Shown here piece by piece: positions 1-12,500 of a DNA stretch of 16,323 nucleotides; the stretch's first letter is position 1, and each line of letters opens with the position of its first letter. The position numbers were made by a program, and so were the translations under genes. Source of the stretch: Denitrobacterium sp024691475 (GTDB taxonomy: Bacteria; Actinomycetota; Coriobacteriia; Coriobacteriales; Eggerthellaceae); contig JAILNP010000112.1 of the NCBI GenBank assembly GCA_024691475.1, positions 1 through 16,323 of the forward strand. Direction: 5' to 3'. The notes beneath the pieces were generated by a model. It was not told the origin of the DNA and made no database searches. It was given only the letters and a program-made list of their open reading frames with translations.

Positions 1-844
1 TGGATACCGCAGTATTACCCGCAAGCTTGCCACGATTGGCCAGGTCGATGGCGCAGGCGGCTTCCACCATGTCGCCATCGATCTCGTTGCCCTGAGCATC
101 CACGAACAGCACGCGGTCGGCGTCTCCGTCGTGGGCGATGCCGATGTCGGCGCCAATTTCGGCGACGAGCTGCTTGAGCGGAGCAAGGTGCGTAGAGCCG
201 CATTCCACGTTGATGTCGGTTCCGCAGAAATCGTCGTTGATTACCGTGACCTGGGCACCCAGACGGCGCAGCGCCTCGGCGGAGGAAACGGAGGACGCGC
301 CATGAGCGCAGTCGAGCGCAATCTTCCACGAGTCGAAGCGAACGCCCTGACGCTCCATAGCCTTCACGGCATGCTGAATGTACAGCTCGGCAGCGTCTTC
401 CACGGGAAGGACCACGCCCACGGCGTCGCCCGCGGCGCGCTGGGAAACGTCCAAGCCACCTTCCGCGACGTATTGCTCGAACTGGGCCTCCAGCGCCACG
501 GGCAGCTTGAAGCCCTGGGCGTCGAAGAACTTGATGCCGTTATACTCGGGCGGATTATGCGATGCGGAAATGACGACGCCGCCATTGGCATGCAGTTCGC
601 GAACCAGGAAGGCCACGGCAGGCGTGGGAATGATGCCCGCGTCGAGCACCGTACCACCCGCGCTCGTGATGCCGGCAGCCAGCGCAGCGGAGAGCATGTC
701 GCCCGAAAGGCGCGTATCGCGCCCCATGACGATGGACGTACCCAGGTACGCAACGGCAGCCTGCCCCAGTTTAAAAGCGATTTCGCAGGTCAATTCAGTA
801 TTGGCGACACCACGTGCGCCATCTGTGCCAAAGAGCTTAGCCAC
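1..844 (-). CDS. glmM: Phosphoglucosamine mutase GlmM, N-terminal 281 residues (cut by window edge)
   Basis: GlmM interconverts glucosamine-6-phosphate and glucosamine-1-phosphate in the cytoplasm, the step before UDP-N-acetylglucosamine in peptidoglycan synthesis. The start is GTG at 844-842, giving VAKLFGTDGARGVAN, the classic GlmM N-terminus. The phosphoserine loop ISASHNPPEYNGIKFF is present with the active-site serine near residue 95. The metal-binding loop DGDADR has its aspartates at residues 239, 241 and 243. The sequence is open to the left edge; about 165 residues, including the C-terminal phosphate-binding domain, should lie outside, since family members are about 445-450 residues. 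The GTG shares its first base with the hisE stop (TAGTG). A GAGGG ribosome-binding site lies inside the end of hisE, so translation is probably coupled. The SASHNP and GIKFF context fits GlmM better than a general phosphomannomutase. Confidence 0.95.
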   Translation of the reverse strand, partial: MAKLFGTDGARGVANTELTCEIAFKLGQAAVAYLGTSIVMGRDTRLSGDMLSAALAAGITSAGGTVLDAGIIPTPAVAFLVRELHANGGVVISASHNPPEYNGIKFFDAQGFKLPVALEAQFEQYVAEGGLDVSQRAAGDAVGVVLPVEDAAELYIQHAVKAMERQGVRFDSWKIALDCAHGASSVSSAEALRRLGAQVTVINDDFCGTDINVECGSTHLAPLKQLVAEIGADIGIAHDGDADRVLFVDAQGNEIDGDMVEAACAIDLANRGKLAGNTAVS

Positions 845-1263
845 TATTTCCCTCGCTTCACATGTTCGGGCTGAAGGCGCACGGCACCCGCAGGGCGCTC
901 GTCTTCGCGCATGCGCATATTGAGTTCAGCCGCGAACTCATCCAGATCGATTCCGTAACGCTCCAAAACGACGAGAAGATGATACACGACATCGGCGGCT
1001 TCGTAGCGCAGATGGTCGACCTCGGCGTCACGCTGTTCCTGGCTGGCACGGGCGACATCCTTGGCGGCAAGCGCCACTTCGCCCGATTCCTCCATGACCT
1101 TCTTCAAGACGTCATCGTCTTTTCCGGTAAGAAGACCATGCGTATAGCTTTCCTCACCCGCATTTCGCCTAGCGGCAATGGTAGCCGCAAGCGCCTCGAT
1201 GGTGACGCCAATCTGGCTGGCGGGCGCTACTTCGCCTTCGGGTACGAACGTTTTGGAAGACAT
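844..1263 (-). CDS. hisE: Phosphoribosyl-ATP pyrophosphatase (HisE)
   Basis: HisE hydrolyses phosphoribosyl-ATP to phosphoribosyl-AMP and pyrophosphate, the second step of histidine synthesis. The 139-residue protein has the all-alpha MazG/HisE-type core: SYTHGLL near residue 39, the metal-binding cluster E58-E59-x-x-E62 in KVMEESGEV, and E88/D91 in RYEAADVVYHLLV. It is a stand-alone HisE without a fused HisI domain. It is longer than the roughly 90-residue minimal family, with about 20 extra residues before the core and about 20 after it. The start at 1263 is chosen because AAGGAG (1269-1274) sits 5 bases upstream; an in-frame ATG at 1287 has no comparable site. It follows rpoC by 70 bp and overlaps glmM by one base. 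No other histidine gene is in the window, so it is separated from the rest of its pathway. Confidence 0.93.
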   Translation of the reverse strand: MSSKTFVPEGEVAPASQIGVTIEALAATIAARRNAGEESYTHGLLTGKDDDVLKKVMEESGEVALAAKDVARASQEQRDAEVDHLRYEAADVVYHLLVVLERYGIDLDEFAAELNMRMREDERPAGAVRLQPEHVKRGK

Positions 1264-1286
1264 GAGTTCTCCTTCATCGCATAGCA

Positions 1287-1313
1287 ATGGGGCGCAGATG
1301 AACTGCGCCCCAT
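1287..1313 (-). promoter_or_regulatory. GC-rich stem-loop in the rpoC-hisE gap
   Basis: A perfect 11-bp inverted repeat (1287-1297 with 1303-1313, arm ATGGGGCGCAG) encloses a 5-base loop. In the transcript it lies 20 bases after the rpoC stop codon and just before the hisE ribosome-binding site. Only a weak T-run (TTGCTATG) follows on the minus strand, so it is not a canonical intrinsic terminator. An attenuator, a partial terminator or an RNA processing/stabilising hairpin that sets hisE-glmM expression below rpoBC are all possible. Confidence 0.5.
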
Positions 1314-1333
1314 CTCACGCATGTTATGAGCGG

Positions 1334-5740
<4,407 letters not shown>

Positions 5741-8700
5741 TTAGCGCTCCTCCCCTTCACTGGTGATATCGAAATCATTACCGTCTTTCAGATCATCGGA
5801 AAGCAGTTCGGCAAGGTCGGCTGCGATTGCATCGAGCGCGCCATCCTCTTCGCTTTCGGTCTTCTTGGCATCCGCCACCATACCGGCGAGCACCTTGGAG
5901 TCGTCGTCCTCGGGCTCGTGCGTCTCGGCGACGTCGATAACGCCCTGCTCGCCTTCGAGCTCGACGTTCAGGCACAGCGAACGCATTTCCTTGACGAGAA
6001 CCTTGAAGGACTCGGGCACTTCCGCGGCGGGAAGGTTTTCGCCCTTCACGATGCTCTCGTAGCTCTTCACGCGGCCGATCGTGTCGTCGGACTTGATGGT
6101 GAGGATCTCCTGCAGCACGTTGGAAGCACCGTATGCGTACAGGGCCCACACTTCCATCTCACCGAAACGCTGGCCGCCGAACTGGGCTTTACCACCCAGA
6201 GGCTGCTGCGTGATCAGGCTGTAGGGGCCAGTCGAGCGGGCGTGGATCTTGTCGTCGACCATGTGGCCGAGTTTCAGGATGTACGGGAAGCCGACGGTGA
6301 TGGGCTCGCGGAAGGGCTCGCCGGTACGACCGTCGTACAGCGTGGTCTTGCCGAACGAGTTCAGCTGGGGAACGAATTCCTCGCGCGCCATGTCGCCGTA
6401 CTTCTTGTGATGGATGTTGATGAGGTTGCGGTTCGCCTTCTGGATGACGTCGGCGATCTCTTCCTCGGTCGCGCCGTCGAAGACGGGCGTGGACACGAAG
6501 ATGGAGTGGTCGACGACCTCGTCGGAGTTCTCGTCGTCGGACCAACCCCACTTGGCAGCCCAGCCAAGGTGGCATTCGAGCAGCTGACCAACGTTCATAC
6601 GGGAAGGTACGCCCAGGGGATTGAGCATGACGTCGATGGGCGTGCCGTCAGCCAGGTAGGGCATGTCTTCCACGGGAAGTACGTTGGAGATAACACCCTT
6701 GTTACCGTGACGACCGGACAGCTTGTCGCCCTGCTGAACCTTACGCTTCTGAGCAACGAACACGCGAACCTGCTCGTTGACGCCGGGAGCCAGCTCATCA
6801 CCGTTCTCGGCGCTGAAGCGCTGGATGTCGATGACGCGACCGCCGGAGCCGTGAGGCACCTTCAGGGACGTGTCGCGAACCTCGCGAGCCTTCTCGCCGA
6901 AGATGGCGCGCAGCAGGCGCTCTTCAGCCGTGAGCTCGGTCTCGCCCTTCGGGGTAACCTTGCCCACCAGGACATCGCCGGGATGAACTTCGGCGCCAAT
7001 GCGGATGATGCCGTCGGCGTCGAGGTCGCTCGTCATATCCTCGCTGATGTTCGGGATTTCGCGGGTGATTTCCTCGGGCCCAAGCTTGGTGTCGCGGGCG
7101 TCGACTTCGTACTCGCTGATGTTAATGCTCGTGAGCAGGTCTTCTGCGACAACGCGCTCGGAAATGATGATAGCGTCCTCGTAGTTGTAGCCTTCCCAGG
7201 GCATGTAGGCGATCATGAGGTTCTGACCCAGGGCCAGCTCGGCCGTGTCGCAGCTGGGGCCGTCGGCCAGGACGTCGCCGGCCTCGACGCGGTCGCCCTT
7301 GCGAACGATGGGCTTGTGGTTCATGCAGTAGCCCTGGTTGGAGCGCTGGAACTTGGGAACCAGATACTCGTCGTACTCGCCGTCGTCGGTGAGCACGTTG
7401 ATGACCTCGCCGTCGACGTAGTCGACGATGCCGGGGTTCTGGGCTACCAGGATTTCGCCGGAGTCAACCGCGATGCGGTGCTCGATGCCCGTACCAACCA
7501 GCGGAGCATGCGGGTTGAGCAGGGGCACTGCCTGACGCTGCATGTTCGAACCCATGAGGGCGCGGTTGCAGTCGTCGTGCTCGAGGAAGGGAATGAGCGA
7601 CGTAGCGACAGATACCATCTGACGCGGCGATACGTCCATGTAGTCGACCATGTCGACGGGCACTTCGCTCGGGTCACCGAACTCGCCACGCGAGTTGCGC
7701 GTACGGGCGAGGATACGGGTTGCGGGAACGAACTTGCCATCGACCTTGTGGCCAAAGACGCGCGTTTCGGGATCGAACGGCTCGTTGGCCTGGGCGATAG
7801 TGTGCTTTTCCTCTTCGTCGGCTGTAAGGTACTCGACGTCATCGGTGACCTTGCCGTTTTCAACGCGGCGATACGGCGACTCGATGAAGCCGTAGGAGTT
7901 CACGCGACCATAGGTGGCCAGAGAACCGATAAGGCCGATGTTCGGGCCTTCAGGCGTCTCGATGGGGCACATACGACCGTAGTGAGAGTTGTGAACGTCG
8001 CGAACTTCGAAGCCGGCGCGTTCGCGGGACAGGCCACCAGGACCCAGAGCGGACAGACGACGCTTGTGCGTAATGCCTGCTGCGGGGTTGGACTGGTCCA
8101 TGAACTGAGACAGCTGCGAAGAGCCGAAGAACTCCTTGATGGCCGCCACGATGGGACGGATGTTGATCAGGCTCTGCGGCGTGATGTCGTCGGGCTCCTG
8201 CATGCTCATGCGCTCGCGGACGACGCGCTCCATACGGGAAAGACCGATGCGGAACTGGTTCTGGATCAGCTCGCCAACCGTGCGGATGCGGCGGTTGCCA
8301 AAGTGGTCGATATCGTCGGTGACATAGCCTTCTTCACCGTCGTGCAGCGCCACGATATAGCGCATGGATGCGAGGATATCTTCCTTGGTAAGCGTGGAGG
8401 AATCGTTTTCGGAATCAAAGCCCAGCTTCTTGTTGATCTTGTAACGACCAACGCGTGCGAGGTTGTAGCGCTGCTGATTGAAGAACAGACCGTCGAGCAG
8501 CGTACGGGCGGAATCGATTGTGGGCGGCTCGCCCGGACGGAAGCGCTTGTACAGCTCGATGAGCGACTCGTCGCGCGTGGTGGCGGGGTCGCGGTCGAGC
8601 GTGCGGAGCACCATTTCGGAATCGCCGAGCAGCTCGACGATTTCCTCGTGCGTCTCGGCCAGGCCAAGAGCGCGAACGAGCAGCGTAGCAGGCTGCTTGC

Positions 8701-9271
8701 GCTTGCGGTCGATGCGCACGGACAGGATGTCGCGCTTGTCGGTTTCGAATTCCAGCCATGCACCACGGGAAGGAATGATCTTCGCGTTGTACACGGTCTT
8801 GTTGCTGGTCTTGTCGCGCTCGGCGCCAAAGTACACGCCAGGGCTACGAACCAGCTGGGAAACGACAACGCGCTCGGTGCCGTTGATGATGAACGTACCG
8901 CGCGGGGTCATGAGCGGGAAGTCGCCCATGAACACGTCCTGTTCCTTGATTTCGCCAGTTTCGAGATTCGTGAAGCGAACTTCGGCGAACAGAGGAGCCT
9001 GGTAGCTCACATCCTTGCGCTTGCACTCGTCGACCGAGTACTTCGGCTCGCCAAAGCTATGCCCGCCAATTTCGACGCGCATATCCTTGGTGTTGCTCTC
9101 GATGGGGCAAATGTCCTTGAATGCTTCGTCGAGGCCCTCTTTCGTAAACCAATCAAAACTTTCCGTCTGAATGGCGATGAGGTTGGGCACGTCCATAACG
9201 GACGGAATCTTCGCGAAGCTTCTGCGGCTCCTATAAAGGCTGGTGGGAGCGGTTGTTTCTGCTTTCGCCAC
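5741..9271 (-). CDS. rpoB: DNA-directed RNA polymerase subunit beta
   Basis: RpoB is the second-largest core subunit and binds the DNA/RNA hybrid and rifampicin. The 1176-residue product shows the usual blocks: ERVVVSQLVRSPGVYFG, the rifampicin region from GSSQLSQFMDQ to RRLSALGPGG (about residues 383-409), CPIETPEGPNIGLI, and GDKLSGRHGNKG with K850 and K858, equivalent to E. coli K1065 and K1073. D392, H402 and S407 match E. coli D516, H526 and S531, so the classic resistance positions are wild type. After LCLNVELEGEQG there is an acidic tail of about 66 residues. The start is GTG at 9271, with AAGGAGG (9281-9287) 9 bases upstream. An upstream TTG at 9355 is rejected because it lies inside the promoter -35 box. 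The gene heads the run rpoB-rpoC-hisE-glmM. rplJ and rplL, often just upstream of rpoB in bacteria, are not here. Confidence 0.99.
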   Translation of the reverse strand: MAKAETTAPTSLYRSRRSFAKIPSVMDVPNLIAIQTESFDWFTKEGLDEAFKDICPIESNTKDMRVEIGGHSFGEPKYSVDECKRKDVSYQAPLFAEVRFTNLETGEIKEQDVFMGDFPLMTPRGTFIINGTERVVVSQLVRSPGVYFGAERDKTSNKTVYNAKIIPSRGAWLEFETDKRDILSVRIDRKRKQPATLLVRALGLAETHEEIVELLGDSEMVLRTLDRDPATTRDESLIELYKRFRPGEPPTIDSARTLLDGLFFNQQRYNLARVGRYKINKKLGFDSENDSSTLTKEDILASMRYIVALHDGEEGYVTDDIDHFGNRRIRTVGELIQNQFRIGLSRMERVVRERMSMQEPDDITPQSLINIRPIVAAIKEFFGSSQLSQFMDQSNPAAGITHKRRLSALGPGGLSRERAGFEVRDVHNSHYGRMCPIETPEGPNIGLIGSLATYGRVNSYGFIESPYRRVENGKVTDDVEYLTADEEEKHTIAQANEPFDPETRVFGHKVDGKFVPATRILARTRNSRGEFGDPSEVPVDMVDYMDVSPRQMVSVATSLIPFLEHDDCNRALMGSNMQRQAVPLLNPHAPLVGTGIEHRIAVDSGEILVAQNPGIVDYVDGEVINVLTDDGEYDEYLVPKFQRSNQGYCMNHKPIVRKGDRVEAGDVLADGPSCDTAELALGQNLMIAYMPWEGYNYEDAIIISERVVAEDLLTSINISEYEVDARDTKLGPEEITREIPNISEDMTSDLDADGIIRIGAEVHPGDVLVGKVTPKGETELTAEERLLRAIFGEKAREVRDTSLKVPHGSGGRVIDIQRFSAENGDELAPGVNEQVRVFVAQKRKVQQGDKLSGRHGNKGVISNVLPVEDMPYLADGTPIDVMLNPLGVPSRMNVGQLLECHLGWAAKWGWSDDENSDEVVDHSIFVSTPVFDGATEEEIADVIQKANRNLINIHHKKYGDMAREEFVPQLNSFGKTTLYDGRTGEPFREPITVGFPYILKLGHMVDDKIHARSTGPYSLITQQPLGGKAQFGGQRFGEMEVWALYAYGASNVLQEILTIKSDDTIGRVKSYESIVKGENLPAAEVPESFKVLVKEMRSLCLNVELEGEQGVIDVAETHEPEDDDSKVLAGMVADAKKTESEEDGALDAIAADLAELLSDDLKDGNDFDITSEGEER

Positions 9272-9280
9272 GGGGCTTTT

Positions 9281-9287
9281 CCTCCTT
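9281..9287 (-). promoter_or_regulatory. Ribosome-binding site that fixes the rpoB start
   Basis: AAGGAGG on the minus strand lies 9 bases before the GTG at 9271. It is a full match to the anti-Shine-Dalgarno core and supports GTG over more distal in-frame starts. Confidence 0.85.
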
Positions 9288-9300
9288 AAAGAAAATCCGT

Positions 9301-9320
9301 CTTTTTGCAAAAAGTTGCAA
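9301..9320. repeat. Palindrome plus repeated TTGCAA in the rpoB leader
   Basis: CTTTTTGCAAAAAG (9301-9314) is a perfect 14-bp palindrome. The self-complementary hexamer TTGCAA occurs twice, at 9305-9310 and 9315-9320, four bases apart. The element sits at or just after the predicted transcription start of rpoB, where a repressor-type operator or a short leader hairpin could act. No regulator is identified. Confidence 0.55.
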
Positions 9321-9326
9321 CGAAAT

Positions 9327-9355
9327 AGAATACTTGCCCCGCTGTCAAGAGTCAA
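9327..9355 (-). promoter_or_regulatory. Predicted rpoB promoter (-35 TTGACT, 17-bp spacer, -10 TATTCT)
   Basis: On the minus strand the -35 hexamer TTGACT (9355-9350) is separated by exactly 17 bp from TATTCT (9332-9327). This is a near-consensus housekeeping sigma promoter. Transcription would begin near 9320, giving a leader of about 49 bases. An A/T-rich block at 9356-9371 (minus strand CTTAAAAAAATATTTC) lies directly upstream of the -35 and resembles an UP element, the target of alpha C-terminal domains. The presence of a strong promoter here agrees with rpoBC being expressed independently of ribosomal protein genes. Confidence 0.78.
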
Positions 9356-9414
9356 GAAATATTTTTTTAAGCTATGGAATTATTCTGGAAAGAAGGAGCT
9401 TAGGCAATAAATAG

Positions 9415-9454
9415 GCGCTATGAGCTCGACCGCGATTATAGCGCATGAATCGCG
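9415..9454. repeat. Two overlapping, mutually exclusive inverted repeats upstream of the surface operon
   Basis: GCGCTAT (9415-9421) pairs with ATAGCGC (9438-9444). CGCGATT (9431-9437) pairs with AATCGCG (9448-9454). Each 7-bp stem has one arm inside the loop of the other, so as RNA they would be alternative hairpins or a pseudoknot, and as DNA they could be operators. They lie about 100-140 bp before the start codon. Confidence 0.45.
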
Positions 9455-9543
9455 CTGCGATACCGCGACTTTTGCGCGACCTTTCTCGTCACGAAATGCA
9501 CGTGCGTTTCGCCACCATCCTTCGCAGAGAACGACACGCGCAA

Positions 9544-9550
9544 AAGGAGG
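9544..9550 (+). promoter_or_regulatory. Ribosome-binding site of the large surface protein gene
   Basis: AAGGAGG is followed by two possible starts, ATG at 9555 (4 bases on) and ATG at 9561 (10 bases on). Either gives the same signal peptide apart from two residues. Confidence 0.8.
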
Positions 9551-9554
9551 GCGC

Positions 9555-12500
9555 ATGGGCATGTCCCAAGCAATGTGCAAGCGAATCTACCCCTGCATGG
9601 CGGTTCTACTCGCCGTGACGCTTTGCCTGCCCACGAGCATGGCGCCCTTTCCGCGCTCGCAGGCGTACGCGAACGAAACGTCGCGCGCTGCGCACGAGCC
9701 CATTGGCACCTTCCTGCAAGAGCACGCACAGCCCGAAAGCCGACCCCTTACCGAAGCCGAGGAGCACCCACTACAAAGCCTGCTGGCCGGGACAGCTGAC
9801 CAACTGGTTGAAACCGGGGCGTATGCGCTCGTGAAGTACACGCTGGTAGACAAGGGAGCTCTATGGGACGGGTTCGCGCTCGACGATGCGTTCGAGCGCG
9901 GCGATGATGCCCTTCTCGATTACGTGCTTGCGCAACAGGTATACCGCATGCCCATCTACCAAACCGCCCCGAACTCTCGCTACTATATATGTTACGCATC
10001 GCCGCAAGCACTCTGTGGAGGCGACACCATCGTAGATGCCGTATGCGCGCATGCCGACGACACGGGTCGCACCATAAGCGATTCATCCTTCGATTTCTCC
10101 ACCGGCATCGCCTACCTGCCCAAGCACGTCATAGACGCCGAGGGGCAAACGCAGGTGCAACTCGTGGTGGCGCACGACCCCACCGAAGGACTCACGCGGG
10201 GTCACGTCGACGTTCGCGTGCATAACGAAGCGGATGTTACGGCGGCATTCGCCGAAGCTACCGTGGCAACGCCCATCATAGACACGCAGATCGACGTACC
10301 CCTTGTGGGGCATGGCGAAGAGCACGCCATCACCGCAGATAACCTAGTCATACACGTGAACGATGCACCCACTCCCCTGCCGCGGAGCAACTATTCATAC
10401 GACCCCGACACGGGCACGCTCCACGTGGCGGGCAGCCCCCTTTCCATTGCCTCGCTCGACGTGACCATAAGCAACGATGCGGGCAAGGCCTGGGGCGCCC
10501 AGGGAGACGGCAAGGGCGTATCGAGCGCCTGGCAATCCATTCCCAACGTAGAGCTCGCCGATTTTGACGCACGCACGTACCATGATGGCGACGTATGGGA
10601 TTACACGGGGCAGACAAACTACACTCGCATAGACGAGCAAGGCGACCTAAGCGCAGCCGAGCACCAAGCGGCAAAGTGGATCACGCAATACGGCTACCGC
10701 ATCAAGGCCGCAGGCGGCAACGAAGACGATGAGTTCTACGACACCATCAAGGACGGCCGCACGCTCGACGACGTGGATGCCGCCCTCTACAGCGGGTACG
10801 CCTTCGGTAAAGACGGCGTCATCGGCGAATCCACGGGCTGGAAGTACATGAGCTTCTGCACGTCACTGCCCGTACGCGGCTGGAAGGGAAACAACGACTC
10901 CACTGTTCCCGCCTGGGCCTACAGCATGGGAGCGCAGCTACGCGAGCGAAATCGATCCCTGTATTGGAACGACGAAACCAATTCGTACATCTATCCCCTG
11001 GTCACACTACTGTGTTGCCACGCATCCTCGCCCTTTCGCGGAGCAGTCTCCACGGGCGATGTCATCACGGGAAACAACTACAACGACGATACGCCCATAC
11101 GCCTGCGCCTCATGGCCGTCGAGAAGGACTACATCGTCATCGGGCTCGTCACGCCCGGATTCAAGGGGCCCGACGGAGGCAGCTCGCTCGGCGGAGGGCG
11201 CTACCAGGCGGGTGCCGGCCTGTACAAAGTGCGCATCGCCCCGCGCGGCAGAATCGAGCTGCAGAAGGAATCGTCGAACACATCGATAACCAGCGGAAAT
11301 GCGTGCTATTCCCTGCAAGGGGCGGAGTTCGAAGTACAGGATGCCTCGGGCAATCGCGCAGCGACGCTCGTTACCGACGAACGCGGATACGCACGTTCAG
11401 GCGACCTGCCCTGCGGCGCGTACAGCGTACGGGAAACGAAGGCGCCCAAAGGGTACGCACTGAACGGAAGGGAGTTCCGTGTAAGCGTTTCGCCCAACGC
11501 CACCACGCGCGTTGCGGGAGCGGGAGGCGTAATTGCCGACGAGCCAACGGGAAACCCCATCGACTTGCTTCTACGCAAAACGGACCCGCAAACGGGCAAC
11601 TGCCCGCAAAGCGCAGGCTCCCTGGCGGGAGCACGCTTCACCGTGCGCTATTACGACGGCTACTACGACCAGGGAAACCTTCCATCTACCGCCGTTCGAT
11701 CCTGGACGTTCGAAACCGACGAGCAGGGCGAAGTTCATTTCAGCGACTCGTACCTGAAGCAAGGCGACGCGCTCTACCGCAACGAGCAGAAGCAGCCCAT
11801 CGTGCCCCTGGGCACCATAGCCATCCAGGAGACGCAGGCCCCTGCAGGGTATACGCTCGACGATGGCGCAGGACATGCCGCACCGCTGCGCATCGCGCAC
11901 ATCACCAACGATTGCTCAAACGCAACATCAGCCGATTTCGCATGCTATGCCCCATTCGACCAGCCCGACAGCGTGCAGCGGGGCGACTTCAGGCTCGTGA
12001 AAAAAATCGAATCCGAAGCGGGCATCGACGAACTGGCAACGGGAGTTCAATTCCAGATCATCAACGAGAACGACCACGACGTTGCCTCACCAGAGCCCGG
12101 CAATGCCCTAGCGAAAAGAGGCGACGTGGTCTGCACCATCACCGTCGACGCAAATGGCCTGGCATCCACGCGCAACGCAGCCGCCAATGGATGGTCCACG
12201 CCGGCAAGCTGGGCTGGGGCACTCGCGTACGGAACGTACCGCATTCACGAAGTCATTCCCAGCGACGTGCAACGCGCATTTAGCGAGGCACACGCAGGGG
12301 CGACCATAGCAACCGTGCCCGACTGGCGCATCACGATAAGCGCCAACGAACAATACGACGCGCCCGCACTCGTCACTGACACCGTACCCCAATCGCCCTT
12401 GAAGGTGGTGAAGATCGACGGCGAAACGGGCAAGCCCATTCCCCTTCCCTGCTCGTTTCAGCTCTACGACCAGAGTGGATGCCTCGTTACCTACGAAGCG

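Larger units (their letters stand above)
9356..9554. other. Divergent intergenic region between rpoB and the surface-protein operon
   Basis: Together with the rpoB promoter, this gap carries the control sequences for two opposite transcription units. The rpoB side is A/T-rich with the UP-like block. The surface-operon side is rich in GCG and carries overlapping inverted repeats at 9415-9454. No plus-strand promoter with two good hexamers was found. An ATG at 9420 is in frame with the surface gene, but the sequence after it encodes no signal peptide and has no ribosome-binding site, so this stretch is treated as non-coding. Confidence 0.6.

Noticed and set aside
9272..9355. N-terminal extension of rpoB from a TTG at 9355
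   Set aside because: That TTG is part of the predicted -35 box, and a full ribosome-binding site precedes the GTG at 9271.
9420..9554. Earlier in-frame start of the surface protein at 9420
   Set aside because: It would bury the signal peptide 45 residues into the protein and has no ribosome-binding site, whereas AAGGAGG precedes the 9555/9561 starts.
10964..12283. 439-codon plus-strand frame inside the large surface gene
   Set aside because: It is an out-of-frame reading with an Arg/His/Gln-rich low-complexity composition, inside a gene whose Cna-B domains are clear.
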